Under the pieces are notes generated by a model. It made no database searches. It saw nothing but the letters and a program-made list of their open reading frames with translations, and was not told where the DNA came from. The position numbers and the translations under genes are program-made. Positions 42,328-49,636 of a stretch of DNA of 55,466 bases are shown in pieces (the first letter of the stretch is position 1; each line of letters opens with the position of its first letter). Source of the stretch: an uncultured Solirubrobacteraceae bacterium. Its GTDB lineage: Bacteria; Actinomycetota; Thermoleophilia; Solirubrobacterales; Solirubrobacteraceae. Location: assembly GCA_902806175.1 (NCBI GenBank), contig CADCVQ010000119.1, positions 1 through 55,466 of the forward strand, written 5' to 3'.

Positions 42328-43443
42328 CTAATCGATGAGTCCGAGGCGCAGCGCCGTCGCGACCGCCGACGGCTTATCCGAAACCCCGAGCTTGCGGTAG
42401 ATGTTCTCCATGTGCGTCCTGACCGTGGCCGCGCTGACGGTGAGCAGCTCGGCGGTCTGCGGGGCCGACAGCCCGTGTGCGGCGAGCTGGATCATCTCGA
42501 TCTCGCGCGGGGTCAGCAGCGGCGCGGCCAGCTCGCCGCGCCGGCGTGCGAGGAACTGGCCGAGCTCATGCGAGATCCCGTACAGCGAACGCAGGAGGCG
42601 CTCGCCGACCCTGATCTCATGATCGGCCGTCAGCTCGACGATCGCCAGAACCTCGTCGCGCACGAGCGCGGGGATCGCGACGGCTCCGGCGAGCCCGTCG
42701 TGGCGCGGTGCGCCGTCAGGTGGCTCGGCGTCGTGCGTCGCGCCGGCGAGCGTCCAGCTCAGGGGCTTGCGCGTGATCCAGGCGCGCCCCGCCAGCCCGC
42801 TCTCGCGCCGCACCTCGATCGGCGCCGCCGCCTCGGGCCGTGCGTCGACGCCGCTCTCCTGCCAGAACACGCGCGGGACGAGCACGCCGGCGCAGGGCAG
42901 CCAGAACACGCCCCGGACGCAATCGAGCGCGCCGGCCAGACGGGCCATGAGGCGGTGTGCGCCCGCCTCGAGGTCCTCCCACATGACCAGCGCCTCCCCG
43001 ACCGCGACGTGCGCGGCGATCTCGCGTTCGGCACGCCTGCCGTCGGTGAGGTCGTGAAGGACGCCGATGACGCGCTGTGGCCGGCCGCCGCGTCGCTCGG
43101 TGACCGAAAGCGTCACTCGTAGATGGCGCAGATCTCCGTTGGGCCGCGTGATCCGGTACTCCGCCGCGCGCGGCTCGCCGCCGTCCATCACCTCAGCAAT
43201 GGTCTTGGCGAGGTATGCGCGATCGTCCGGGTGCGTCCGGGCGAGGACATACTCGGTCGACGGCTCGATCTCTGCGGGCGCGAGGCCGAAGATGCGATAG
43301 AGGTTGTCCGACCACAGCAGCTGGCGCTCGGAGATGACGTACTCCCAGCTGCCGGTCTGGCCAATCTGCTCCGCTGAGGCCAGCAGGCTCTGCAGTCGCC
43401 TGCCCTCGGCCGGCGTGACGAACGCGTCTGTTGATCGCTCGAT
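42328..43443 (-). CDS. PAS-GAF-LuxR transcriptional regulator with atypical start
   Basis: A cytosolic sensor-regulator of about 371 residues. A PAS fold occupies residues about 15-130 (SWEYVISERQLLWSDNLYRI, THPDDRAYLAKTI, then VTERRGGRPQRVIGVLHDLT). A GAF domain follows at about 140-295. The C-terminal LuxR HTH is LLTPREIEMIQLAAHGLSAP then LLTVSAATVRTHMENIYRKL. The first canonical start codon (GTG 43191) would cut the PAS domain in half. The frame stays open to a TAG at 43453-43455, and the only sensible start is ATC at 43443, 6 nt after a TAGGAT -10 box. It is leaderless with a rare start codon, or there is a sequence error. Confidence 0.8.
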   Translation of the reverse strand: MERSTDAFVTPAEGRRLQSLLASAEQIGQTGSWEYVISERQLLWSDNLYRIFGLAPAEIEPSTEYVLARTHPDDRAYLAKTIAEVMDGGEPRAAEYRITRPNGDLRHLRVTLSVTERRGGRPQRVIGVLHDLTDGRRAEREIAAHVAVGEALVMWEDLEAGAHRLMARLAGALDCVRGVFWLPCAGVLVPRVFWQESGVDARPEAAAPIEVRRESGLAGRAWITRKPLSWTLAGATHDAEPPDGAPRHDGLAGAVAIPALVRDEVLAIVELTADHEIRVGERLLRSLYGISHELGQFLARRRGELAAPLLTPREIEMIQLAAHGLSAPQTAELLTVSAATVRTHMENIYRKLGVSDKPSAVATALRLGLID

Positions 43444-43618
43444 GTCGGAATCCTAGCGCCAGCGTGGCAGCTTCATACAAACTTGGATCCGGCGGTCAAT
43501 ACCCGGATCCGGGTAGACAGCACTGACGGTGTGAGGCCGATGGGCTGTCGGAAACGGGCGAGCGCTCGCGACGGCCGACGTTCAGCACCCGCTGCGCTCG
43601 CGCGCCGATGAACCACTA
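43444..43618. other. Promoter region between LuxR gene and riboswitch
   Basis: It holds the divergent promoters of the PAS-GAF-LuxR gene (TAGGAT at 43450-43455, minus strand) and of the riboswitch transcript. A perfect 14-bp palindrome, ACCCGGATCCGGGT (43501-43514), could be an operator. No gene is seen. Confidence 0.45.
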
Positions 43619-43712
43619 ACCCTGAGCAGCACTCCGAAACAAGGCACTCCCGCCGTGAGGCGGGTTCGCAAAGCCACGGAACTCCGCCGGAGTCGGCCGG
43701 GCCGCCGAGGGA
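43619..43712 (+). promoter_or_regulatory. c-di-GMP-I (GEMM) riboswitch
   Basis: The RNA matches the GEMM-I pattern. CCCGCC (43649-43654) pairs with GGCGGG (43659-43664) around a GTGA tetraloop of the GNRA type, then comes the signature CGCAAAGCC (43667-43675), with GGC (43643-43645) closing on its GCC. A second hairpin (ACTCC 43681-43685, GGAGT 43689-43693) is followed by the GGCCGGGCCGCCG element, which corresponds to the conserved AGCCGGGUUGCCG. CCCT/AGGG can close the base. It starts about 165 nt before the WxL-like gene, with GGTGGAGG as ribosome site further down, so it should control that operon by c-di-GMP binding. Confidence 0.84.
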
Positions 43713-43785
43713 AGTCACGCGAGGCATGAGGCCTGGCGGGCGACCTCGAAGGAGCGCCTGTTCGCAGATGGTGGAGGTAGTTCCC

Positions 43786-44352
43786 ATGTCTCATCTCAAT
43801 TCGCGGGTCGCACGGATCGTCGCCGGACTCGCCGTTGCGTGCACCTGCGCGGTTGCCCCGATGGCGGCGCAGGCCGCTGACACCAACGCGACCGGCACCC
43901 TGACGGCCGGCTCGCTGAGCAACACCGCTCCGGCGATCACGGCGTTCAGCGCGACGCTGACCGGCGTCAGCCAGACCATCACCACGAACGTCGGCACGTG
44001 GAGCGTCAACGACGCGACCGGCAGCAACGCCGGCTACAGCATCACGGTCGCTGCGACCGCTCCGACCGTCGGAGGCTCGGCGCCCGCCGCCGGCACAGGC
44101 GGCTCGCTGACGATGGGGGCGACGACGGCGACCGCCGCCGCCGGCAACCCCGCCGCGACCGCGCCGGTCTCGAGCGCGCAGCTGCTGAGCACGTCGGCCG
44201 TCACGATCGACAACGCCGCGGCGGGCACGGGCCAGGGCCAGTGGAACTTCGCGGCGGACGCGAACAACCTCTCGGTCGTCATCCCCGGCAACGCCAGCGC
44301 CGACGCCTACAGCAGCACGCTGACGTACACGACCGCTGCTCCGGTCGTCTGA
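43786..44352 (+). CDS. WxL-like secreted surface protein
   Basis: A 188-residue exported protein with signal peptide IVAGLAVACTCAVAPMAAQA. The mature part is all-beta and Thr/Ser/Ala-rich, laid out like WxL domains: a first strand pair with GTWSVNDATGSNAGYSITVA, a central SSAQLLSTSAVTI, and a C-terminal AYSSTLTYTT. The strict Trp-x-Leu motifs are altered (WSV, WNF, and YTT for the terminal one), so I call it WxL-like. WxL proteins attach to cell wall glycans and pair with DUF916 proteins, the type encoded next. The ATG at 43786 has a GGAGG site. Expression is predicted to be under the c-di-GMP riboswitch. Confidence 0.78.
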   Translation: MSHLNSRVARIVAGLAVACTCAVAPMAAQAADTNATGTLTAGSLSNTAPAITAFSATLTGVSQTITTNVGTWSVNDATGSNAGYSITVAATAPTVGGSAPAAGTGGSLTMGATTATAAAGNPAATAPVSSAQLLSTSAVTIDNAAAGTGQGQWNFAADANNLSVVIPGNASADAYSSTLTYTTAAPVV

Positions 44353-44382
44353 CACGCCATGACCCCGCGTGCCGGAGTGACG

Positions 44383-44778
44383 ATGACAACACCGCATCCT
44401 CATGCCGGGGCAGTCGTTCTCCTCGCCCTGCTGGCGCTCGCCGCATTCGCGGCGGCGCCGGCAGCAGCCGCAGAGCCCCCAGCTCCCAGGTCCGCGACGT
44501 TTGCGCTCTCCGCGATCACCGACTCGGGCAGCCTTCGGCTGCGCGGCGTCCCCGGCCGCACGCTGCGGCGCTCGGTGCTCGTGCGCAACGCCTCGGGCCG
44601 GCGCATCACCGTGCGCCTGCAGCCCGCCGACATCCGCAACGCCGCCAACGGCAACGCGGATTACGTCACCACCCGCCTCTCCGGCGCCGGTCGCTGGGTA
44701 ACGCTCGCCGACACCGCGGTGCGCCTCGAGCCGAAGGCCTCGCGCAGGGTCGCCTTCTCCGTACGCGTCCGGCCATGA
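44383..44778 (+). CDS. DUF916-like protein, N-terminal half
   Basis: About 131 residues. The signal peptide is AVVLLALLALAAFAAAPAAA. It is followed by the start of an Ig-like DUF916 (WxL-interacting) domain: LRGVPGRTLRRSVLVRNASG, then ITVRLQPADIRNAANGNADY, WVTLADTAVRLEPKASRRVA. The domain stops abruptly in the middle of a strand at FSVRVRP. The missing strands lie in the next frame, so the gene is either split by a one-base loss just before 44775 or read as two coupled proteins. ATG 44383 has GGAG 6 nt upstream and starts the signal peptide; ATG 44359 is an alternative. Confidence 0.72.
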   Translation: MTTPHPHAGAVVLLALLALAAFAAAPAAAAEPPAPRSATFALSAITDSGSLRLRGVPGRTLRRSVLVRNASGRRITVRLQPADIRNAANGNADYVTTRLSGAGRWVTLADTAVRLEPKASRRVAFSVRVRP

Positions 44779-45500
44779 CGAGCGGCGCTTCGCACTACGC
44801 CGGCATCGTCGCCTTCGACGCCGCCGACGTCACGGCCGCCGCCCGCGACAAGAAGCGCAGGGGCACGTCCTTCACGATCTCTCGCATCACCCGCCAGGCG
44901 CTGCCGATCACGGTCCGCCTGCCCGGGCCGCTCACGCGCAAGCTGACGCTGCGCTCGGTCAAGCTCGTCGTCACGCCCGCCGGCGCGGGCCTCGTGCTCG
45001 GCCTGCGCCCGGGCGGGACGGTCCTCACCCAGGGCGCGAAGGTCAAGCTGCGCGTCTCGCGCGCCCAGCGCACGATCCTCAGGGACGCCAGCGCCCTCGG
45101 CCAGCTGTTTCCCGGCTCCAAGCTCGACTTCCGCATCCCCTGGAGCGGCCGGCCGACAGCGGGCGAGTACCGCGTTCGCGGCGTCATCCGCCCCGCGGGA
45201 GCCGCGCCCGTCTGGATCGACCGGATCGTGACGTTCACGCCGGCGAAGGTCAAGGCGCTCAAGAGCGAGACGCCTCCCGTCGCTGCAGACACAGCCGCGA
45301 CGGCCGGTCTGCCGTCCTGGGTCTGGCTGGCACTGACCGGCGCAGGCGCGCTCCTGCTGGCGCTGGCACTCGCCTTCTGGAGGTTCGCGCGGCGGGTCGG
45401 CCGGTCCTCCGGGGCGCCTTCGGCGCCGCCGCCGCTGGTGCGCCGCGACTCCGTGCCCGACGCTCGCGAACACGATCGACACGACCGAACCGCGGCGTGA
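44775..45500 (+). CDS. DUF916-like protein, C-terminal half with membrane anchor
   Basis: About 241 residues, overlapping the preceding frame by ATGA. It resumes the DUF916 domain exactly where it broke (ASHYAGIVAFD, as in the GDHYAGI strand of the family), continues with a second beta domain (LPITVRLPGPLTRKLTLRSV, FPGSKLDFRIPWSG, GEYRVRGVIRP), and ends with one transmembrane helix (WVWLALTGAGALLLALALAF) and a basic cytoplasmic tail. This is the usual DUF916 layout: secreted beta domains with a C-terminal anchor. A single inserted C near 44770 would join the two frames into one protein of about 370 residues. Confidence 0.75.
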   Translation: MTSGASHYAGIVAFDAADVTAAARDKKRRGTSFTISRITRQALPITVRLPGPLTRKLTLRSVKLVVTPAGAGLVLGLRPGGTVLTQGAKVKLRVSRAQRTILRDASALGQLFPGSKLDFRIPWSGRPTAGEYRVRGVIRPAGAAPVWIDRIVTFTPAKVKALKSETPPVAADTAATAGLPSWVWLALTGAGALLLALALAFWRFARRVGRSSGAPSAPPPLVRRDSVPDAREHDRHDRTAA

Positions 45501-45533
45501 CTCGCGGCCCCCGCGCTTCGCCGGCTGATCGCG

Positions 45534-45947
45534 TCAGGCGACCGTCAGGGCATCCACGGCCAGCGCCGCTCGCCGCAGCACGTCGGCGAGCGCCGTGCCC
45601 TGCTGCGGCGCCAGGCGCTCCAGGACCACGTCGCCTGCCAGCCGCAGGTCGTGTGCGAGCCGGTCGATCGGGAAGTTGCGGCCGCGGAGCACCCGGGCGA
45701 GCCAGCGTGCCTGCTCGTCGAGGTCGGTCACGCCGAGGACGTCGCCGACCGCCCACGACAGCAGCCACTGGTTGTCGTGGCGACACCAGTCCCGGCCCGC
45801 CTCCCCGTATCGCTCCTGCTCGTCTGGGTAGTGGGCGTGGTAGCGGTCGCAGACGCCGCGCGCGAGGACGACGAGGTCCAGCCGCTGCCCGCCGAGCTCG
45901 GCGACCGCGGGCGGCGGCGCCCCGCTGGGCGGGCGCGGGATGCTCAC
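45534..45947 (-). CDS. Hypothetical protein, helical, HxxQWLLSW motif
   Basis: A 137-residue protein of unknown function, mostly helical, rich in Arg, Asp and Trp. Distinctive stretches are GGQRLDLVVLARGVCDRYHA, YGEAGRDWCRHDNQWLLSWA and the final helices (LARVLRGRNFPIDRLAHDLR). It is soluble and has no signal peptide. The GTG at 45947 overlaps the ABM gene's stop (GTGA), and the ABM gene overlaps the GGDEF region in the same way, so it ends a four-gene operon. Confidence 0.65.
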   Translation of the reverse strand: MSIPRPPSGAPPPAVAELGGQRLDLVVLARGVCDRYHAHYPDEQERYGEAGRDWCRHDNQWLLSWAVGDVLGVTDLDEQARWLARVLRGRNFPIDRLAHDLRLAGDVVLERLAPQQGTALADVLRRAALAVDALTVA

Positions 45948-46261
45948 TCGGCCACGACCTCGTAGGTGTGCAGGTGCTCCAGGCGCCGCAGGGAGATGTC
46001 CTTCTTCAGTTCGGGATCGATCCGCTCGTGCGAGACCCTGTGCTCGGCGCTCTTCATGTACGCCTTGAACGCGTCGCGATCGCGCCACCTGCTGACCATG
46101 AGGATGTCGCCGGGGTCGCGATCGGATTGCCACACCTGCAGGTCGATGAAGCCATCCGCCTCGTCGGCCAGGTGGGCGCGGCTGCGAAACGCGCTCACGA
46201 GCTCCGGCGCCCGGTCAGGCGCAATCTCGAGGCGGGACATCGAGACGTACATTCCGGTCAC
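45944..46261 (-). CDS. Antibiotic biosynthesis monooxygenase (ABM) domain protein
   Basis: A 105-residue ABM-type protein: MSRLEIAPDRAPELVSAFRS, then VWQSDRDPGDILMVSRWRDR and FKAYMKSAEHRVSH, the pattern W-x-D-x2-F-x2-Y-x2-S-x2-H of the dimeric ABM/IsdG-like fold. Members are cofactor-free oxygenases or heme degraders. The GTG start at 46261 overlaps the stop of the B12/GGDEF gene. Why such an enzyme sits with c-di-GMP genes is unclear. Confidence 0.85.
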   Translation of the reverse strand: MTGMYVSMSRLEIAPDRAPELVSAFRSRAHLADEADGFIDLQVWQSDRDPGDILMVSRWRDRDAFKAYMKSAEHRVSHERIDPELKKDISLRRLEHLHTYEVVAE

Positions 46262-47096
46262 GGCCTCGCTGGTGTTTGGAGGGGGTCGACATGTCCGTCG
46301 GCGTCAAAGACGCAGTCTCGTCCGGCCGCCTTGGCGGCGTAGAGCGCCACGTCGGCTGCGAGCACGATGGCTCGGATCTCCGACGATAGCGTCGCCATGC
46401 CGATCGTCACGGTCACCGGCAGGTCGCCGTCGTCGGCGATCACGCCCCTGATCCGCAGGGCGGCCCGGCGTGCCTGCTCGCGGCCGGCCCGCGGCAGCAG
46501 CACCGCGAACTCGTCGCCTCCGATGCGCGCGGCGAAGTCGTGGCTGCGCGTCGCGCCGGTGATGGCTGCACCGATGAGCCGCAGCAGACGGTCGCCGGCG
46601 GCATGGCCGTGGGTGTCGTTGACCGCCTTGAACGCGTCGACGTCGATCATCAGCAGCGCCCCGGCGACGCTGCTGTCGGCGCAGACTTGTGCATGCATGC
46701 GGTCGTCGAAGGCGCGCCGGAGGACGTCGGCGATCATGCGCAGCCCGAGCACGTGCTGCGGCCTTCCGCGGCGGCGAGCAGGATGCGCTCGCGCGACCGC
46801 GCCCGCGCGACGGTCAGCTTGTCGAAGAGCTTGACCAGCACGGCCTGGCTGACGGCGGTCGCGAGGTGCTCGTCGGCGACCGTGATCGCGTTGGCCTCCC
46901 ACAGCTCGCCGATCCGCGTCATCGCCGGCTCGATGATCAGCGACTGGATCGCCGAGGGCGTCAGGCCGGCCTCCAGTGCCTCGTCGACGACATGCTCCGC
47001 GGCGGAGGTGTCGGCGACGCGCAGCGCGTCGCCGTAGCGGCGCGTCAACGCCGGCGCTTGGACGTCGGCCTCGCGCCGTTCGCGGCTCGCGGGCAC
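46258..47096 (-). pseudogene. B12-binding/GGDEF fusion, frameshifted
   Basis: From GTG 47096 the frame encodes a B12-binding cap domain (YGDALRVADTSAAEHVVDEA, then IEPAMTRIGELWEANAITVA and DEHLATAVSQ), which positions cobalamin or light-sensing B12 in regulators. The following B12-binding domain starts ILLAAAEG but shifts frame near 46761 by one lost base; the next frame continues QHVLGLRMIADVL and, without the rest of that domain, runs into a GGDEF domain beginning RRAFDDRM (normally preceded by DxLTGLPN). The GGDEF part is complete from there: DVDAFKAVNDTHGHAAGDRL, ARIGGDEFAVLLP, YAAKAAGRD. It might still be translated alone from ATG 46737. Confidence 0.7.
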
Positions 47097-47097
47097 C

Positions 47098-47699
47098 TCA
47101 GATCCCGCTGCTTGCGCGCTGCGGCGCAGCCGGCAGTGCGACACCCGCGACGGGCACGGCCGCACCGACGTACGGCCCCTGAGCCTGGCCCACGCCCGCG
47201 TCCTCGAGGATCCGTTGCGTCTGCGCGTCGCGGACACCGTCGGCCGCGGTCGCGACGCCAAGCCCGTCGGCGAGATGCACGAAGGCGCGCACGAACTGCT
47301 CGTCAGACGGAGCGGACTGCAGGTTCGCGATCCGCGAGCGACGTCACGTGGACGTCGACGGCGACCGCCTGTCCGCTCCGTGCGACTGCGACGGCGTGCC
47401 CGATCAGCAGATCGTGAAGCTTGGGTCGTGAGCCCGAAGCGCTCGGCGACCGGATCGAAGCCCGCGCACCCGATGAGCTGTCCGTTGCCGCTGGGCAGGC
47501 GGAGCGTCAGCTCGTGCTTTGGCGGCGCTTCGCCGGCGAGGTCGACGATCGGCTCGGCGTAGACGACGAAGCGGTCCTCGTCGAGGGCAGCTCGCAGCAT
47601 CTGCAGCAGGCTGTGCTGAAGTGGTTCTGCCGCGTGGTCTGGCTGCAGTCCCTCGATGGCTTCGTCTGCGAAGTCATCGTCCGAGGTTCGGTCGGCCAC
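47098..47699 (-). pseudogene. Decayed EAL-domain c-di-GMP phosphodiesterase
   Basis: GTG 47699, with AGGAG upstream, begins an EAL domain: LDEDRFVVYAEPIVDLAGEA, then KHELTLRL (EAL motif altered to ELT) and GFDPVAERFGLTT. The match continues in a second frame (GHAVAVARSGQAVAVDVHVT-SLADRE), then jumps to a third with the C-terminal motif VHLADGLGVATAADGVRDAQ and GQAQGPYVGAAVP (normally AEGVE and QGYxF). About 60-80 residues with the metal and catalytic residues (DDFGTGYS, KxD) are missing. It cannot hydrolyse c-di-GMP. The B12/GGDEF gene starts right after its final stop. Confidence 0.72.
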
Positions 47700-47729
47700 T
47701 GTAAGTCTCCTGGCTGGCGACAGGTTCAG

Positions 47730-47960
47730 GTGAGCTTAGCCGGGACCGTGACGTTCTCCATAAGACGCCCTGACGGAACCGAGCGCGGCCGGGTCGCGCT
47801 GCGCGACGACGACCTCGGTGACGTGCGCTGGACGATATCCGCAACCGAGCCGAACACCCTGACAGTCATTCCGGCCCGTGGGTACCCGGTCCTTACGCTC
47901 ACGCAGACGCGAGCGCTCACAGGGCCGCAGTCGAAACCTGCTGACATCCACGGCGCATAG
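47730..47960 (+). CDS. Small hypothetical protein
   Basis: A 76-residue open frame from GTG 47730. The sequence alternates hydrophobic and polar residues like a beta structure (VTFSIRRPDGTERGRVALRD; WTISATEPNTLTVIPARGYP). No family is recognised and no clear ribosome site is present. Its codon use is less GC-biased than its neighbours. It diverges from the EAL gene. It could also be non-coding. Confidence 0.35.
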   Translation: MSLAGTVTFSIRRPDGTERGRVALRDDDLGDVRWTISATEPNTLTVIPARGYPVLTLTQTRALTGPQSKPADIHGA

Positions 47961-48117
47961 GCGCGATCGGCAGGAGTACCCTTTTCGACGCTGTAGGAGC
48001 AGTCGCAGAAACGTGAGGCTCTGGGGTAGCCCGCCGAGGCCCCTGACGCACACGGTCTTGCCATAAGGCACGACACGGATCGTGTGAAAGCGGCCCGATC
48101 CGCTCGCACAGCAAGCC
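47961..48117. other. Intergenic stretch, no gene seen
   Basis: No domain, convincing promoter or hairpin was recognised. Base composition is slightly less GC-rich than the surroundings. Confidence 0.4.
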
Positions 48118-49016
48118 TCAATCGGGCGTTGGCCTCGCGACAAGGAGCTTTCGGCTCGACGTGATCGTGGCCCCGTGCCAGCGACCGTCGGCAAAGGGAG
48201 GCGTCCGTTCGACGAACGTACGCAGGGCACGAAGGTCGGTCTTCGTTGCGACGATCTCCAAGTCCCTCAGCGTCCGCTCGAGCTGGCCGGCGATGAACTG
48301 GTGAGTCGCGGCATCCGGAGGCGCTTGGAGGGTGCCGACCAACGTCCGATCGACGACGAGATGCAGCCCCGCGGCGGCGAGCATCGAGGGATACGCCTTG
48401 GCGTTCATGGCGCCCGGCATGCGGTCTCGCACGCTCTCGAACCACTCAGCTCGGCCGCCTCGAGACGATTCCAGATGCCCGGATGCCCAAGGTCGTCTGC
48501 GAACCGGATGAACGTCGGATCCGCTCGTTCGAGCACGCACAGCAGCCCGCGCGGATCGAGGAGCGACCTGATGCGCCGAAGCGTGGCGACCTCGTCGCCC
48601 GCATGATGGACGGCCATGGCTGCCCACGCCAGATCGCAGCGACCCAGGCTCGCGAGGTCTTCGTCGAGGTCGAGCTGGCGAGTCTCGACCCGGCCCGCGT
48701 GCCCGAGCCGCGTTGCACGAGCTTCGGCGCGTTCGAGCATCGCGCGTGAGCCGTCGACCGCGAGGACAGACGCGGACCCAAACGCCTGCGCGAGCAGGGC
48801 CGTACCTACACCGGGACCACAGCCGAGATCGATGACGCGGCGAACCTGTGCCCCAGCGTCGCCGAGCAGGCCGGCGCACACGGCGATCGCCTCTTCGACC
48901 AAGCCGGCCAGGCCGCCAGCTTCAACACCATGACCCCGCACAGCATGACCGGCTACGGCGGCCCTGCCGAGCTCCTGACCATCCTCGATCACCACGGCGA
49001 ACGCGCCCACCTTCAC
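48118..49016 (-). pseudogene. SAM-dependent methyltransferase, frameshifted
   Basis: From 49016 the frame gives a class I methyltransferase: RRVIDLGCGPGVGTALLAQA (SAM motif I), SVLAVDGSRAMLERAE, ETRQLDLDEDLASLGRCDLA and LDPRGLLCVLERADP. Near 48450 it runs out of frame after NRLEAAELSG; the next frame resumes WFESVRDRMPGAMNAKAYPS, then GLHLVVDRTLVGTLQAP and ends KLLVARPTPD at 48118. One missing G in the run would restore GAG CTG GAG TGG. The N-terminus before AGLVEEAIAVCAG does not match the family well and may also be altered. Confidence 0.75.
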
Positions 49017-49246
49017 GCCTGACCGCGACCGGCCGGTCTGTCCGGCGACCTGTGACTCGCCGTGGCGCCTTCAAACCGATCCCATTGTGACGCAGGCTGC
49101 ACTCGCCGCCCGGCGGCTATCACGTGCGATGGGAGTCGGGCGCGGTCGGCGTGAGGAGCGGCTACGCGCTGTCGGCCGTTATACGTGACGGGCGTCGCGG
49201 ACGCCCGCGCGACGCCCGCAGCCGGCCAGTCAATAGCGTGCCGCCG
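49017..49246. other. Intergenic stretch with a leaderless promoter at its end
   Basis: No gene is supported. A TAGCGT -10 box at 49234-49239 lies 7 nt before the ATG of the RraB-like gene, whose transcript is therefore probably leaderless. Confidence 0.45.
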
Positions 49247-49621
49247 ATGGCGGAGTGGTACGAACAGCTTCTCGAGCTTCAGCTGCGCGCGAACAGGGAC
49301 ATCTGGGCCGATCTGCAGGAGCACCTCGGCGCGGACACGCAACTGCGGCTGGGCTTCATCTACCTCGCGCCCGGGGAGCCCGAAGCGCGTGAGCTCGTCG
49401 CCTTCCTGCGCGCGGAGACCGACTACGACGTCGACGCGCACGCGCGCGAGGAGGACGATCCGCAGGCGGAGCAGTCCTGGTTCGTCATGGGGACGACGCA
49501 GCCCACGCCGGTCACGCTCGAGCTGCTCGACGACTGGGCGGAGTGGATGATCGCGGCCGGTGCCGTCCACGGCCCGTGCGCGTTTGACGGATGGTCGGCG
49601 CAGCTCGTCGGCGACGCATAG
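49247..49621 (+). CDS. RraB-family protein (ribonuclease E inhibitor-like)
   Basis: A 124-residue protein of the RraB/DUF695-like fold: LRLGFIYLAPGEPEARELVA, FLRAETDYDVDAH, SWFVMGTTQPTPVTLELLDD and the conserved end AEWMIAAGAVHGPCAFDGWS. In enterobacteria RraB binds RNase E and limits RNA decay; the role in actinobacteria is family-based inference. ATG 49247 lies 7 nt after TAGCGT, and the domain starts there, which rules out the longer frame upstream. It is convergent with egtD. Confidence 0.85.
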   Translation: MAEWYEQLLELQLRANRDIWADLQEHLGADTQLRLGFIYLAPGEPEARELVAFLRAETDYDVDAHAREEDDPQAEQSWFVMGTTQPTPVTLELLDDWAEWMIAAGAVHGPCAFDGWSAQLVGDA

Positions 49622-49636
49622 CCGCGGGCCGGTTGC

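Noticed and set aside
43501-43514. ACCCGGATCCGGGT palindrome as the riboswitch terminator
   Set aside because: It lies upstream of the riboswitch, so it cannot act as its expression platform. It is kept only as a possible operator.
48931-49023. Short plus-strand frame reading MTPHSMTGYGGPAELLT at the methyltransferase start
   Set aside because: It looks coding-like, but no family is recognised, there is no ribosome site, and it overlaps the methyltransferase on the other strand.
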